A stretch of DNA of 43,655 nt from Melioribacter sp. (GTDB lineage: Bacteria; Bacteroidota; Ignavibacteria; Ignavibacteriales; Melioribacteraceae), in NCBI GenBank assembly GCA_003155655.1, contig PMDS01000011.1:1-43655 (forward strand), in the 5' to 3' direction. The first letter of the stretch is position 1. Each line of letters opens with the position of its first letter. The notes below the pieces were generated by a model, which ran no database searches, had not been told where the DNA came from, and saw only the letters and a list, made by a program, of their open reading frames with translations. A program made the translations under genes and the position numbers. This document shows positions 26,876 through 36,230 of the stretch, in pieces.

Positions 26876-27325
26876 AGTCTACTCCATCGAAATTTATATT
26901 TGCTAGTGTTGTTTTGCCTTTGAAATAATTGTCAGACTTAATATAAAAGTACATTGGGTATGTCTTCATATTGAATATTAACCAACAATTTTATACCAAC
27001 AATATAATTAATGAGTTAATTAACTTCATGTATAATATTTGTCCTTTATAAAAGATTTTTGCGATTAGGAAATGGCAAGCACGAATAATAAACCGGGGAA
27101 ATGAATTATTAGCTTAATCTAAAGTAGCAGAAATATCCCAAAGATGTAAAAACCCAGCTTTTATTCTTCAAAGAAGGGAAAAGAAGCTAGCAAAAATCAT
27201 TCTACCAGTCAACTGATTTAATTAAGTTTTTGATTTCGGTTTTTCAAAGTGATAATTTTATATCAAGTAAGTATGTTCTTACTGAATTTTGTGCTGTTGG
27301 TGGATAAATTTCCACCGAGGACAAC
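26876..27325. other. Divergent intergenic region upstream of the molybdenum hydroxylase cluster
   Basis: No gene is visible. The region holds an imperfect palindrome of about 39 bp centred on the perfect GTTAATTAAC (27015-27024), and nearer the cluster a possible promoter and two small hairpins (listed separately). A search by eye for a purine, molybdenum-cofactor or guanidine riboswitch found none of the conserved cores. Confidence 0.5.
27229..27316 (+). promoter_or_regulatory. Possible promoter and structured 5' leader of the xdh operon
   Basis: TTTG (27229-27232) and TAATTTTA (27253-27260), 20 bp apart, resemble the Bacteroidota -33/-7 pattern (TTTG and TAnnTTTG) with one mismatch. Two hairpins follow: AGTAAG/CTTACT (27266-27283) and GGTGGA/TCCACC (27299-27316), each with a 6-bp stem and 6-nt loop. 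The second ends directly at the ribosome site GAGGA (27317-27321), five bases before the start codon. Its stability could affect translation. The promoter assignment is weak. Confidence 0.3.
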
Positions 27326-28729
27326 ATGATAGAATTTATTCTAAATAATCAACATATAAATACAGACTTTTCTCCAACTACTGTCCTTCTCGATTTCATA
27401 AGGAAAGAAAAAAAACTAACTGGTACAAAAGAAGGCTGCCGCGAAGGCGATTGCGGGGCTTGCACTATTTTACTTGGAGAACTTGTTAATGGGAATGTTT
27501 TCTACAAATCAGTTAATTCATGTTTGGTACCCCTTGGTGATGCTCATGGAAAACACGTTGTTACTGTGGAAGGATTTAATCAAAATGAGTTATCTCCAAT
27601 TCAAGCTGGAATGATTGATGAAGGTGGAACTCAATGCGGATTCTGCACACCCGGATTTATTGTTTCTATGACAGGATATTTCTTGAATAATGAGACTCCC
27701 GAAATTGACGGTGCCATTGATGCGTTAGGAGGAAATATTTGCCGATGTACGGGTTATGTTGGAATAAAGCGCGCTGCTGAGCATTCAATCTCTGTTTATA
27801 AAAAGACGGATCCTAAGTTGAAATTTATGAACAGGTTGATAGAAGCCGGGTTTATCCCTGAATATTTTAATTCAATTAAAAAACAACTTGCCGCTATAGG
27901 AATTACTCGAAGAAAAGATTTTCAGGCGGAATATCTAATTGGCGGCGGTACGGATCTGTATGTACAGCAATGGGAAAGTTTAGTCCAATCTAAGGCTGAT
28001 TTTACATCTCTTGAAAAAACTCCATATGAGATTATTAAGTTAAAAGATAAAATAAAAATTGGCGGGGCAACAACTATTCAACAAGTTTTGAATTCGTCGA
28101 TTGTAAAAAAATATTATCCTTCTTTGCAGAATAATTTAGAACTATTTGGCTCGCTTCCAATCCGTAACCGTGCAACAGTCGCAGGAAATATTGTTAATGC
28201 GTCACCAATTGGTGATATGACTAATATTCTTCTTGCTCTCAACGCAGAACTTCAACTTAAGAGCAGCAAATCTAAAAGAACTGTTAAGCTTCGTGATTTT
28301 TATAAAGGCTACAAACTTTTGAATAAAAAAAAGAGTGAATCAATTGATTGGATTACAATTCCCATTCCATCTAAAAGATTCTTATTTAATTTTGAAAAAG
28401 TTTCCAAACGAACATACCTGGATATTGCAAGTGTAAACTCTTCAATCTTATTAGAAGAAAAGAATAATATAATTAAGAGCATTGGTTTATCTGCCGGAGG
28501 AGTTGCCCCAATTCCACTTTACCTAAGTAAGACCTGTGAGTTTCTCATCGGCAAAAAAATATCCGCGGCAACAGTAAATGACGCGGCTGAAATTGCAATA
28601 AAAGAAATTTCTCCTATAAGTGATGCCCGTGGATCTGCTGAATATAAAAAATTACTTTTACGCCAGCTAATTTATGCACACTTCATAGTTCTCTTTCCTC
28701 AGGTAATTAAAGCAGAGCAAATAGTATGA
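27326..28729 (+). CDS. xdhA: Xanthine dehydrogenase-type small subunit: two [2Fe-2S] clusters fused to FAD domain
   Basis: The 467-residue protein fuses the iron-sulphur and FAD parts of a molybdenum hydroxylase, as in Rhodobacter XdhA. C38, C43, C46 and C66 bind the plant-ferredoxin-type cluster; C104, C107, C139 and C141 (CGFC...CRC) bind the second. The FAD domain follows from about residue 180 with YLIGGGTDLYV and IRNRATVAGNIVNASPIGD. Electrons from the molybdenum site pass through these clusters to FAD. It overlaps the molybdopterin-subunit gene by 4 bp (ATGA). It is the first gene of the catabolic cluster; xanthine or another purine is the likely substrate by family, though related enzymes use other N-heterocycles. 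Confidence 0.85.
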   Translation: MIEFILNNQHINTDFSPTTVLLDFIRKEKKLTGTKEGCREGDCGACTILLGELVNGNVFYKSVNSCLVPLGDAHGKHVVTVEGFNQNELSPIQAGMIDEGGTQCGFCTPGFIVSMTGYFLNNETPEIDGAIDALGGNICRCTGYVGIKRAAEHSISVYKKTDPKLKFMNRLIEAGFIPEYFNSIKKQLAAIGITRRKDFQAEYLIGGGTDLYVQQWESLVQSKADFTSLEKTPYEIIKLKDKIKIGGATTIQQVLNSSIVKKYYPSLQNNLELFGSLPIRNRATVAGNIVNASPIGDMTNILLALNAELQLKSSKSKRTVKLRDFYKGYKLLNKKKSESIDWITIPIPSKRFLFNFEKVSKRTYLDIASVNSSILLEEKNNIIKSIGLSAGGVAPIPLYLSKTCEFLIGKKISAATVNDAAEIAIKEISPISDARGSAEYKKLLLRQLIYAHFIVLFPQVIKAEQIV

Positions 28730-30990
28730 GAAATTCAGATTCAGTTCATCACGTTAGAGGGGAATCACATTTTATTGAAGATATAAATGTTCCAGAAGGA
28801 ACTTTATTTGGTTATGTATTTTATTCTCCAATTGCTCACGGAAAAATTATAAAAATTGATTATTCTGATGCATTTAACTCCAAAGGAGTAAAAGGGATAA
28901 TCTCAGCCAAAGATATCCCCGGGGAAAATCAAATAGGTGGGGTAATTCCGGATGAGAATCTCTTTGCCGAGGACTCAGTTCATTTTATCGGTCACCCAAT
29001 AGCTCTTGTAGTTGCAGAAACTTATTTGCAGGCGCATGAAGCATCTAAAAAAATAAAAGCGTCATTCAAAAAGCTGCCTGCAATTTTAGACCCGCGTGAA
29101 GCGGCAGCTAAAGATGAATTGATTATTCCGCCAAGGACATTTGAACTTGGAAACATTAATGACTCCTGGAAAGAGTGTGATTTTATTATTGAGGGGAAAG
29201 TTGATAGCGGAGGGCAGGAACATATTTATTTAGAAACTCAGGGTGCTGTAGCTTTTCAAACTGAGGGCGGCGGTATAAAAGTTTTTTCTGCAACCCAGGC
29301 GCCAACAGCAGTTCAAAGAACAATAGCGCGCATTCTTGGTTTTCCTATGAACAAAGTTGAAGTTGATGTTCAACGCCTTGGCGGCGCATTTGGCGGAAAG
29401 GAAGATCAAGCAACTGCCTGGGCTTGTATGGCAGCTCTTGCAGCTCACAAGTTAGGTACACCAGTAAAGTTAATACTTAACAGGCAGGATGATATCCGTA
29501 TTACCGGTAAGCGTCATCCATACTCTTCTGATTATAAGATTGGACTTACAAAAGACGGTAAAATAATTGCATATCAAGCCACGTTTTATCAGAATGCAGG
29601 CGCATGTGCAGATTTATCTACAGCTATTTTAGACAGAACTCTTTTCCATTGTACAAATACATATTTCATTCCTAATGTTCATGCAACAGCATTAAGCTGC
29701 AGGACAAATATAGCACCAAATACAGCATTCCGAGGATTTGGCGGGCCGCAGGGAATGTTTGTAATTGAATCTGCAATTTATAAAGCAGCTCAGGTTATGG
29801 GTATTGAGCCGGTTGAAATTCAAAGAAAAAATTTATTAAAAGAAGGTGATGAATTTCCTTTTGGACAAAAAACATTAAAATGCAATGCTTCAAGATGTTT
29901 TGATGAATTGGAAGTGAATTATCCTTTTGCAAAAATCTTTCAAGAGATCAATGAGTTTAATTCAAAGAGTACTTTGATAAAGAAAGGCGCCGCAGTAATA
30001 CCAATTTGCTTTGGCATTTCTTTCACAACTTCAATTCTGAACCAGGCATCAGCGCTGATTCATATTTATACCGATGGCAGCATTAATATTAGTACTGCTG
30101 CTGTTGAAATGGGACAGGGCGTTAACGCAAAACTTAAACGCATAGCTGCCCGTACTTTTGGTGTTGCAGAGTCTAGAATAAAGGTTGAATCTACAAATAC
30201 TTCACGTGTCTCAAATACTTCTCCAACAGCAGCAAGCAAAGGAACGGACTTGAATGGATTTGCTGTAATTGATGCTTGCAATATATTATATGCACGTTTG
30301 CAAAAGGTTGCAGCCGAAGAACTTGGTGAAAGTGATTTTTCTACAATTTCTTTCAACCACGAAAAAGTATTTCGTAATAATGTTGTAACCGGGCTAACAT
30401 TTTCAAATTTAGTCAACAAAGCATATTCGAAGAAAGTAAGTTTAACTGCACAAGCTCATCATTCAACGCCGGACATTTATTTCAACACAAAAACAAACAA
30501 AGGCAATCCGTTTGCATATCATGTTTATGGTTCGGCAGTAGTTCAGGTTACACTCGACTGCCTGCGCGGAATTTATGAATTTGATTTTGTAAAAGCAGTT
30601 CATGATTTCGGAGAGATATTACATAAAACAATCGATTTAGGACAGGCAGAAGGCGGTATTGTTCAAGGTATCGGATGGATGACTTGCGAAGAACTTAAGT
30701 GGAACAGTGAAGGAAAACTTTTGACAGATGCACTTTCGACTTATAAGATCCCGGATATTCATGCTATTCCAAAAGTAATGAATATACATTTTCTTGAGAA
30801 CTCACCTAATGATTTTGGTCCCCTCCATTCAAAAGCAATAGGAGAACCGCCGTTTATGTATGGTCTAGGTGTATATTTTGCATTGATGAATGCAATGCGC
30901 GCTTTCCGCCCCGGCATGGAAATAAAATTTGATACCCCGTTAACACCCGAAAAAGTTTTATTAATGCTGTATAACTCAACTACAAATTAG
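28726..30990 (+). CDS. xdhB: Xanthine dehydrogenase-type molybdopterin-binding large subunit
   Basis: The 754-residue protein carries the molybdopterin and substrate domains. GGAFGGKE is at 219-226, AFRGFGGPQGM at 334-344 with Arg336 in the place of the substrate-binding Arg of xanthine dehydrogenase, and GEPPFMYG contains Glu707, the expected catalytic base. Gln191 in SATQ fits the molybdenum-ligand Gln. The FRGFGGPQ and GEPP forms favour true xanthine dehydrogenases over aldehyde oxidases or CO dehydrogenases. It is translationally coupled to the FeS-FAD subunit and followed 8 bp later by the PLP enzyme. Insertion of the molybdenum cofactor normally needs XdhC, which is not in the window. 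Confidence 0.86.
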   Translation: MRNSDSVHHVRGESHFIEDINVPEGTLFGYVFYSPIAHGKIIKIDYSDAFNSKGVKGIISAKDIPGENQIGGVIPDENLFAEDSVHFIGHPIALVVAETYLQAHEASKKIKASFKKLPAILDPREAAAKDELIIPPRTFELGNINDSWKECDFIIEGKVDSGGQEHIYLETQGAVAFQTEGGGIKVFSATQAPTAVQRTIARILGFPMNKVEVDVQRLGGAFGGKEDQATAWACMAALAAHKLGTPVKLILNRQDDIRITGKRHPYSSDYKIGLTKDGKIIAYQATFYQNAGACADLSTAILDRTLFHCTNTYFIPNVHATALSCRTNIAPNTAFRGFGGPQGMFVIESAIYKAAQVMGIEPVEIQRKNLLKEGDEFPFGQKTLKCNASRCFDELEVNYPFAKIFQEINEFNSKSTLIKKGAAVIPICFGISFTTSILNQASALIHIYTDGSINISTAAVEMGQGVNAKLKRIAARTFGVAESRIKVESTNTSRVSNTSPTAASKGTDLNGFAVIDACNILYARLQKVAAEELGESDFSTISFNHEKVFRNNVVTGLTFSNLVNKAYSKKVSLTAQAHHSTPDIYFNTKTNKGNPFAYHVYGSAVVQVTLDCLRGIYEFDFVKAVHDFGEILHKTIDLGQAEGGIVQGIGWMTCEELKWNSEGKLLTDALSTYKIPDIHAIPKVMNIHFLENSPNDFGPLHSKAIGEPPFMYGLGVYFALMNAMRAFRPGMEIKFDTPLTPEKVLLMLYNSTTN

Positions 30991-30998
30991 GAGAAAGG

Positions 30999-32462
30999 AT
31001 GAACAATTGGTCCTGGCAAATTGAGAACAAAGAATATTTAAAAAAGACAATAGAACGATGTAAGAAACAAAAAATTCTTCTGCCAAAATTCAGCGAAATG
31101 AAAAACCCTGAAACAATCCCGCAAAAAATACAAAACAAACTTCAAAATGTTGGAATGCAGGAAACAAACCCGTTCAACTTATTCAGAATAAATTGGAACA
31201 ATGACTCCAAAACCGGAAAGATCGGCGGTATAAATTTTTTAGAAATCCCTAAAGAAATTTCGGGTGTTAAAGCCCGGATAATAGGACTCATAGGAAAATT
31301 CTTCCCGACAGGCGCTCATAAAGTTGGCGCCTCGTATGGCTGCCTTGCACCTTATCTAGTAACAGGTAAATTCAATCCTGAGTATCATAAAGCAGTATGG
31401 CCTTCAACAGGAAATTATTGCAGGGGAGGGATTTTTAATTCACGCTTGCTCTCTGTTCATGGAGTAGCAATACTTCCTGAAGAAATGAGCAAGGAAAGAT
31501 TCGACTGGCTGAAAGAAATGGGTGCGGAAATTTATGCCACACCTGGTTGTGAAAGTAACGTAAAAGAAATTTATGATAAATGTCATGAGCTTGAACGCAA
31601 AAGTGATGAGTATATTATTTTTAACCAATTTGATCAGTTTGGAAATGCTATATGGCATTACACAGTTACGGGTCATACAATTGAGAAACTATTTAATCAG
31701 TTAAAAAAAGAAAATCAGAGGGTGAGCGGTTATGTAAGTGCAACCGGTTCTGCCGGGACAATTGGTGCAGGGGATTACCTGCGTGAACTTTATCCTCAAA
31801 TTAAAGTTGTTGCATCGGAAGCGCTGCAATGTCCTACTCTTTTAATGAACGGTTACGGCGGGCATAGAATTGAGGGTATTGGTGATAAACATGTTCCGTG
31901 GATTCATAATGTTAAAAATACGGATGCTGTTGCGGCAATTAATGATGAAGACCCGCTAAAAATCCTGCGATTGTTTAACGAGCCGGAAGGACAGAAATAC
32001 TTAAAACAGTTGGGTATAGATGATACTACTTTATCAAAACTTTCCTGGCTAGGAATCTCAGGCATAAGCAATATGTTGAGCGCAGTCAAATTGGCAAAGC
32101 ATTTCGAAATGAATGAGAACGATGTTATCTTCACAATTTTTACGGACTCGGTTGAACTATATAATTCACGGCTGGAAGAAATGAACCAAACATGGGGAAA
32201 ATACTCTCTCCATCAGGCTGAAATAGATTGGTACTCAATTATTCAAAGGCAGGGCATTGATTATTTTGCAGAACTTAATTACCAGGAGAAAAAACGAATT
32301 CACAATTTGAAATATTTTACCTGGGTTGAACAGCAGTGTAAAACTGTTGAAGAACTTAATGCACAGTGGTATGATGAAAATTATTGGAAGGTAAGATTTG
32401 AAATTGTTAAATACTGGGATGAGTTGATAGATGATTTTAATAAACAAGTCGCTTTAGATTAA
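30999..32462 (+). CDS. Fold-type II PLP-dependent enzyme of the long cysteine-synthase-like group
   Basis: The 487-residue protein has a fold-type II PLP layout. Lys108 in FFPTGAHKVGASYG is the probable Schiff-base lysine, STGNYCRG (136-143) is the substrate/carboxylate loop, and TGSAGTIGAG (249-258) is the phosphate-binding loop. It is about 80 residues longer than diaminopropionate ammonia-lyase (YgeX) and lacks that enzyme's typical sequence, so I do not call it ygeX. Reactions in this fold are beta-eliminations or beta-replacements. Because it sits between the xanthine dehydrogenase genes and ssnA with 8- and 37-bp gaps, it probably cleaves an amino-acid intermediate of the pathway. AGGAGAAAGG precedes the start. 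Confidence 0.8.
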   Translation: MNNWSWQIENKEYLKKTIERCKKQKILLPKFSEMKNPETIPQKIQNKLQNVGMQETNPFNLFRINWNNDSKTGKIGGINFLEIPKEISGVKARIIGLIGKFFPTGAHKVGASYGCLAPYLVTGKFNPEYHKAVWPSTGNYCRGGIFNSRLLSVHGVAILPEEMSKERFDWLKEMGAEIYATPGCESNVKEIYDKCHELERKSDEYIIFNQFDQFGNAIWHYTVTGHTIEKLFNQLKKENQRVSGYVSATGSAGTIGAGDYLRELYPQIKVVASEALQCPTLLMNGYGGHRIEGIGDKHVPWIHNVKNTDAVAAINDEDPLKILRLFNEPEGQKYLKQLGIDDTTLSKLSWLGISGISNMLSAVKLAKHFEMNENDVIFTIFTDSVELYNSRLEEMNQTWGKYSLHQAEIDWYSIIQRQGIDYFAELNYQEKKRIHNLKYFTWVEQQCKTVEELNAQWYDENYWKVRFEIVKYWDELIDDFNKQVALD

Positions 32463-32463
32463 G

Positions 32464-32493
32464 TTATCTTTATCATTGAATTGAAAAAGATAA
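32464..32493 (+). other. Hairpin between the PLP enzyme gene and ssnA
   Basis: TTATCTTT (32464-32471) pairs with AAAGATAA (32486-32493) around a 14-base loop, two bases after the PLP gene's stop and six bases before the ssnA start. There is no T-run, so it is not a terminator. It could be an mRNA stability or translation element; ssnA has no evident ribosome site there. Confidence 0.3.
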
Positions 32494-32499
32494 AACTGA

Positions 32500-33840
32500 A
32501 TGAAACTAAATAAATTAATAGTGGAAAACGCGTGGATCTGTCCTGTCATAGAGGGTGAGGTAATTCCTTTCTTTGGTGATATTATTATTGTTGAAGGAAT
32601 TATCTCAAAAATACGTCCCAAAAGTTTTCAAACATTTCAAAAGAATCCGGGAAAGGTCGGAAAAGATTCATTCAATGCATTTGGCAGGGTTGTTACTATT
32701 CCACTCGTAAATTTTCACGACCACATATATTCCCGGCTTGCAAAAGGGTTACCACTCAAAGGCAAATTTGATAATTTTCAGGATGTTCTGAAAAATCTCT
32801 GGTGGAAATTAGACCGTACCCTTGATATGGATATGATAGCTGCCTCAGCGCAAATGGCAGCGCTGGAATCAATCCGCAATGGGGTTACATATATTTTTGA
32901 TCATCATTCTTCTCAAAATGAAATTAGCGGCAGTCTAAATGTAATCAAAAATGTTTTAAACAAATTTGGATTGCGCGGTGTACTCTGTTTTGAAAGTACA
33001 GACAGAAATGGAACGGAAAAAGCATTATCCGGATTGAATGAAAACAAAAATTTTTTTACTGCCCAGCTAAACGGAGACTTCCACGGCATGCTCGGGCTTC
33101 ATGCTTCATTTACACTTTCTGATGATCTTCTTTCAGAAGCGCACAAACTTCAAAAACAATTTGATCTGGGAATTCACATACACATAGCGGAAGATGAAAG
33201 CGATAACAAATTAAGCAGTGAGTATACCGGTGCATTACCAGTAAACCGCTTAAAAAAATTCAAACTGATGAATGATAAAAGCATTTTAGTACATGGCGTT
33301 CATCTGAAAGAAAAAGATTACATAAAGATCAGCGAAGCTGAAAGCGCAATTGCGTTCTGTCCTGATTCCAATATGAATAATTCAGTCGGACTGCCACAAT
33401 TTGCTAAAATTCCCGAAAGTATTCCTTTATTAGCCGGCACCGATGGAATGCATGCAAACCTTGCAAGATCTCTCAAACAGCTATTTCTAATTTTTAGGTA
33501 CCAGGGGATAAGCGGTGACAAATCTACTGCTCTAATAAAAAAGATTTATTTAGATCAAATTGGGTTTGTGAAAAAATACTTTAATGATTATCCAACACTT
33601 GCTGAAAATGACCGGGCTGATTTGATAGTTTGGGATTACGTTCTCCCTACGCCGCTGAATAGCGAAAACTTTTGGGGACATTTGATTTATGGTATTTTTG
33701 AATACCCGGTACATAGTGTTTTACAAAATGGCAATTTCTTAATGAAAGATTTCCACCTAGTAGATGTTGATGCTGATAAAATAACGAATGATGTTTTTAA
33801 GCAGGGTGAAAGATTGTTTAATAAAATGAAAGCATCATAG
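32500..33840 (+). CDS. ssnA: SsnA-like amidohydrolase
   Basis: SsnA proteins are metal-dependent aminohydrolases (guanine deaminase/ATZ-TRZ type) encoded near molybdenum hydroxylases. The metal ligands are visible: H73 and H75 (NFHDHIYSR), H226 and H228 (GIHIHIAED), H265 and H268 (HGVHL), and D315 in AGTDGMH. The N-terminal composite beta domain (NKLIVENAWICPV) and the C-terminal DLIVWDYVLPTPL are also family-like. The length of 446 residues matches E. coli SsnA (442). It lies inside the cluster between the PLP enzyme and the second molybdenum hydroxylase. A hydrolytic step on a purine-derived ring or amidine is likely, substrate unproven. Confidence 0.85.
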   Translation: MKLNKLIVENAWICPVIEGEVIPFFGDIIIVEGIISKIRPKSFQTFQKNPGKVGKDSFNAFGRVVTIPLVNFHDHIYSRLAKGLPLKGKFDNFQDVLKNLWWKLDRTLDMDMIAASAQMAALESIRNGVTYIFDHHSSQNEISGSLNVIKNVLNKFGLRGVLCFESTDRNGTEKALSGLNENKNFFTAQLNGDFHGMLGLHASFTLSDDLLSEAHKLQKQFDLGIHIHIAEDESDNKLSSEYTGALPVNRLKKFKLMNDKSILVHGVHLKEKDYIKISEAESAIAFCPDSNMNNSVGLPQFAKIPESIPLLAGTDGMHANLARSLKQLFLIFRYQGISGDKSTALIKKIYLDQIGFVKKYFNDYPTLAENDRADLIVWDYVLPTPLNSENFWGHLIYGIFEYPVHSVLQNGNFLMKDFHLVDVDADKITNDVFKQGERLFNKMKAS

Positions 33841-33851
33841 CAGGGAAATGA

Positions 33852-36230
33852 ATGGCTAAAAAGTTTTCTGTTGTCGGTAAGCCTGTAATACGTGAAGACG
33901 GAATTGATAAAGTAACGGGCAAAGCTAAATTTGCAGACGATTATAAATTTAATGGAATGCTTCATGCTGTAATGCTTCGTATCCCATGCGCCCATGCTAA
34001 GATCAACTCAATAGACTTTTCAGAAATCCAAAATGATGAATCTGTATTCTCGATAATTACTAACAAAGATATTCCCGGAACAAAAAAAGTCGGCGTTATA
34101 AAAAACGATCAGCCGGTTTTCTGTAATGAAAAAGTAGTAACACCCGGTGATGTGCTTGGGATGATTGTAGGTCAATCAGAAGAAAAATTGCGTTCGCTAG
34201 TTAATAAAATAAAAGTTGATTATTCAACATTGCCTCTATTAACTGATCCTCAAAAATCTCTTGAGCCGGATGCTATTTTAATTCATCCTGAAACCAAGAG
34301 CAATCTTATTATTCATCATCCGCTTAGAAAGGGAAATGTAGAAAAAGGATTCACAGAAAGCGATCATATTTTAGAGCAGACATACACTACTCAGTTGATA
34401 GAACATGCTTATATAGAACCGGAAGCAGTATCAGCAATTCCATTGGGAGCAGGTGGTATAAAAATTATTGGAAGCATTCAAAATCCATTCACTACAAGAC
34501 GAATAGTAGCTGCAGTAGTAAATCTTCCATTGGATAAAGTGCAAATTATTCAGGCGCATTTAGGCGGGTCATTCGGCGGAAAGGATGATACAATGTGCAT
34601 TCTAGCGGCAAGAGCGGCTGTAGCAGCGCTCAAAACAGACCACCCTGTAAAGATCCGTTACACACGTGAAGAATCGATTCTAGAGTCTTACAAGCGTCAT
34701 CCATACATCCTGAATTATAAGGTTGGGTTTGCCAAGACAGGCAAAATAAAAGCAATGAGGATTGATATACTTGCTGATGGTGGCGCATATTGCTCAATGA
34801 GTCCTTTTGTAACCTGGCGTTCAGTTGTTCAGGCAACAGGACCTTATGAAATAAAAAATGTTCATACAGATGTACGTGCTGTTTACACAAATAATCCATA
34901 CACTGGAGCTATGCGGGGATTTGGTTCGCCCCAGCCAATCTTTGCGAATGAATCTTTGATGGATGAAATCGCCTTGCGTCTTGGTATGACACCTGATGAA
35001 GTTAGAAAAATAAACGGATTGAAAGAAGGTTCAATAACGGCAACAGGGCAGAGACTAAAAAATCATGACGTGAATTTATTGAATGTACTCAGTACTGCAA
35101 TGAAGAATACTGATTTTAAGAAGAAATGGATAAACAATAAAAAGAAAGAATCTCAACTTGGCGAACTTGATTTAAGTCAACCGGTTTTAAAAGATTCTCA
35201 ATACATGAATCCGGATCAATTGATAAAAAAGGGTATAGGTCTTGCAATTAGTTATCGCGGGTGTTCATTAGGCGCTGAGGGGATTGATGCAGCAGCAGCT
35301 TATCTCTCAATTCAAAATGACGGAAGCGCGTATCTCCTTTCCGGTCTGGCTGAAAATGGGCAGGGACTTAGAACTACATTTTCAATAGTTGCTGCAGAAG
35401 TCTTAGGAATTTCTCATGAACAAATTTTTTATCTGGAAACAGATACTTCCAGGGTTCCCGATAGTGGTCCTACAGTTGCTTCGCGGGCAACATTGATGGG
35501 AGGAGGCGCTGTTAAAAACGCTGCTGAAATTATACTTGACCGCCTAATAAGTTTAATCCGTAAAGAATGGAAATTGAAGAAGAAAGATGAAATTGAATTT
35601 AAAGAGAATAAAATTTTTGTAAATAAAAATAAGATCTCAACGTTTCCTGATCTATGTAAATTAGCTGCAAACCGGGGTGTTAATCTTGCAACAATTGGAT
35701 GGTATAAGAGTCCTACTGTTGATTGGAATGAACACACAGGTCAGGGTGATGCTTACTTCACGTACGTTTACGGATGCCATGTAGCAGAAGTTCAGGTTAA
35801 CTTGGGAACCGGAGAAGTTTATCTTGACAGAATTACTGCGGTTCATGACCCCGGTACAGTAATTAATAAACTTGGTGCAGAAGGTCAGGTTTATGGCGGC
35901 GTAACTCAAGGAGCCGGGTATGGAATAATTGAGGAAGTAACGACAGATAGAGGAGTTATCCGCGAGCAGAATTTTGATCAATATTTAATTCTTACTTCTA
36001 AGGATATTGGGGAAATAAAACCAATCTTTATCCAGGGAAAAGAAATATTCGGGCCATGGGGCGCGAAGTCGCTTGGTGAGCCTACGCTGGAATTGACTGC
36101 TGCAGCAATTTCAAATGCCGTATGCAATGCCGTTGGGAAAAGATTTTTCAATCTGCCTTTGAATCTTGAGGAGATTGTTCTTGGCAAAAAACTTCGTCCG
36201 GAAGAAATTAAGCGGGGAAGTTTGCAATGA
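33852..36230 (+). CDS. Second molybdenum hydroxylase, molybdopterin-binding subunit (XdhD/SdhM-like)
   Basis: The 792-residue protein has the two molybdopterin domains: GGSFGGKDD near 238-246, AMRGFGSPQPIFANE near 353-367, ENGQGLRTTFS, and GAKSLGEPTLELTAAA with the catalytic Glu near residue 745. The MRGFGSPQ and GEPTLE forms set it apart from the first large subunit (FRGFGGPQ, GEPPF) and resemble XdhD and the molybdenum subunit of the putative selenate reductase group. The FAD and FeS subunits follow as separate genes. Gene order L-M-S with an ATGA overlap to the FAD gene shows one enzyme. Its substrate may be a different purine from that of the first enzyme. Confidence 0.83.
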   Translation: MAKKFSVVGKPVIREDGIDKVTGKAKFADDYKFNGMLHAVMLRIPCAHAKINSIDFSEIQNDESVFSIITNKDIPGTKKVGVIKNDQPVFCNEKVVTPGDVLGMIVGQSEEKLRSLVNKIKVDYSTLPLLTDPQKSLEPDAILIHPETKSNLIIHHPLRKGNVEKGFTESDHILEQTYTTQLIEHAYIEPEAVSAIPLGAGGIKIIGSIQNPFTTRRIVAAVVNLPLDKVQIIQAHLGGSFGGKDDTMCILAARAAVAALKTDHPVKIRYTREESILESYKRHPYILNYKVGFAKTGKIKAMRIDILADGGAYCSMSPFVTWRSVVQATGPYEIKNVHTDVRAVYTNNPYTGAMRGFGSPQPIFANESLMDEIALRLGMTPDEVRKINGLKEGSITATGQRLKNHDVNLLNVLSTAMKNTDFKKKWINNKKKESQLGELDLSQPVLKDSQYMNPDQLIKKGIGLAISYRGCSLGAEGIDAAAAYLSIQNDGSAYLLSGLAENGQGLRTTFSIVAAEVLGISHEQIFYLETDTSRVPDSGPTVASRATLMGGGAVKNAAEIILDRLISLIRKEWKLKKKDEIEFKENKIFVNKNKISTFPDLCKLAANRGVNLATIGWYKSPTVDWNEHTGQGDAYFTYVYGCHVAEVQVNLGTGEVYLDRITAVHDPGTVINKLGAEGQVYGGVTQGAGYGIIEEVTTDRGVIREQNFDQYLILTSKDIGEIKPIFIQGKEIFGPWGAKSLGEPTLELTAAAISNAVCNAVGKRFFNLPLNLEEIVLGKKLRPEEIKRGSLQ

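Noticed and set aside
26876-27325. Purine or molybdenum-cofactor riboswitch before the xdh operon
   Set aside because: None of the conserved junction or loop sequences of these classes could be found; only small hairpins are present.
30999-32462. Direct annotation as ygeX (diaminopropionate ammonia-lyase)
   Set aside because: Length and motif context differ from YgeX; only the fold class and the cluster position agree.
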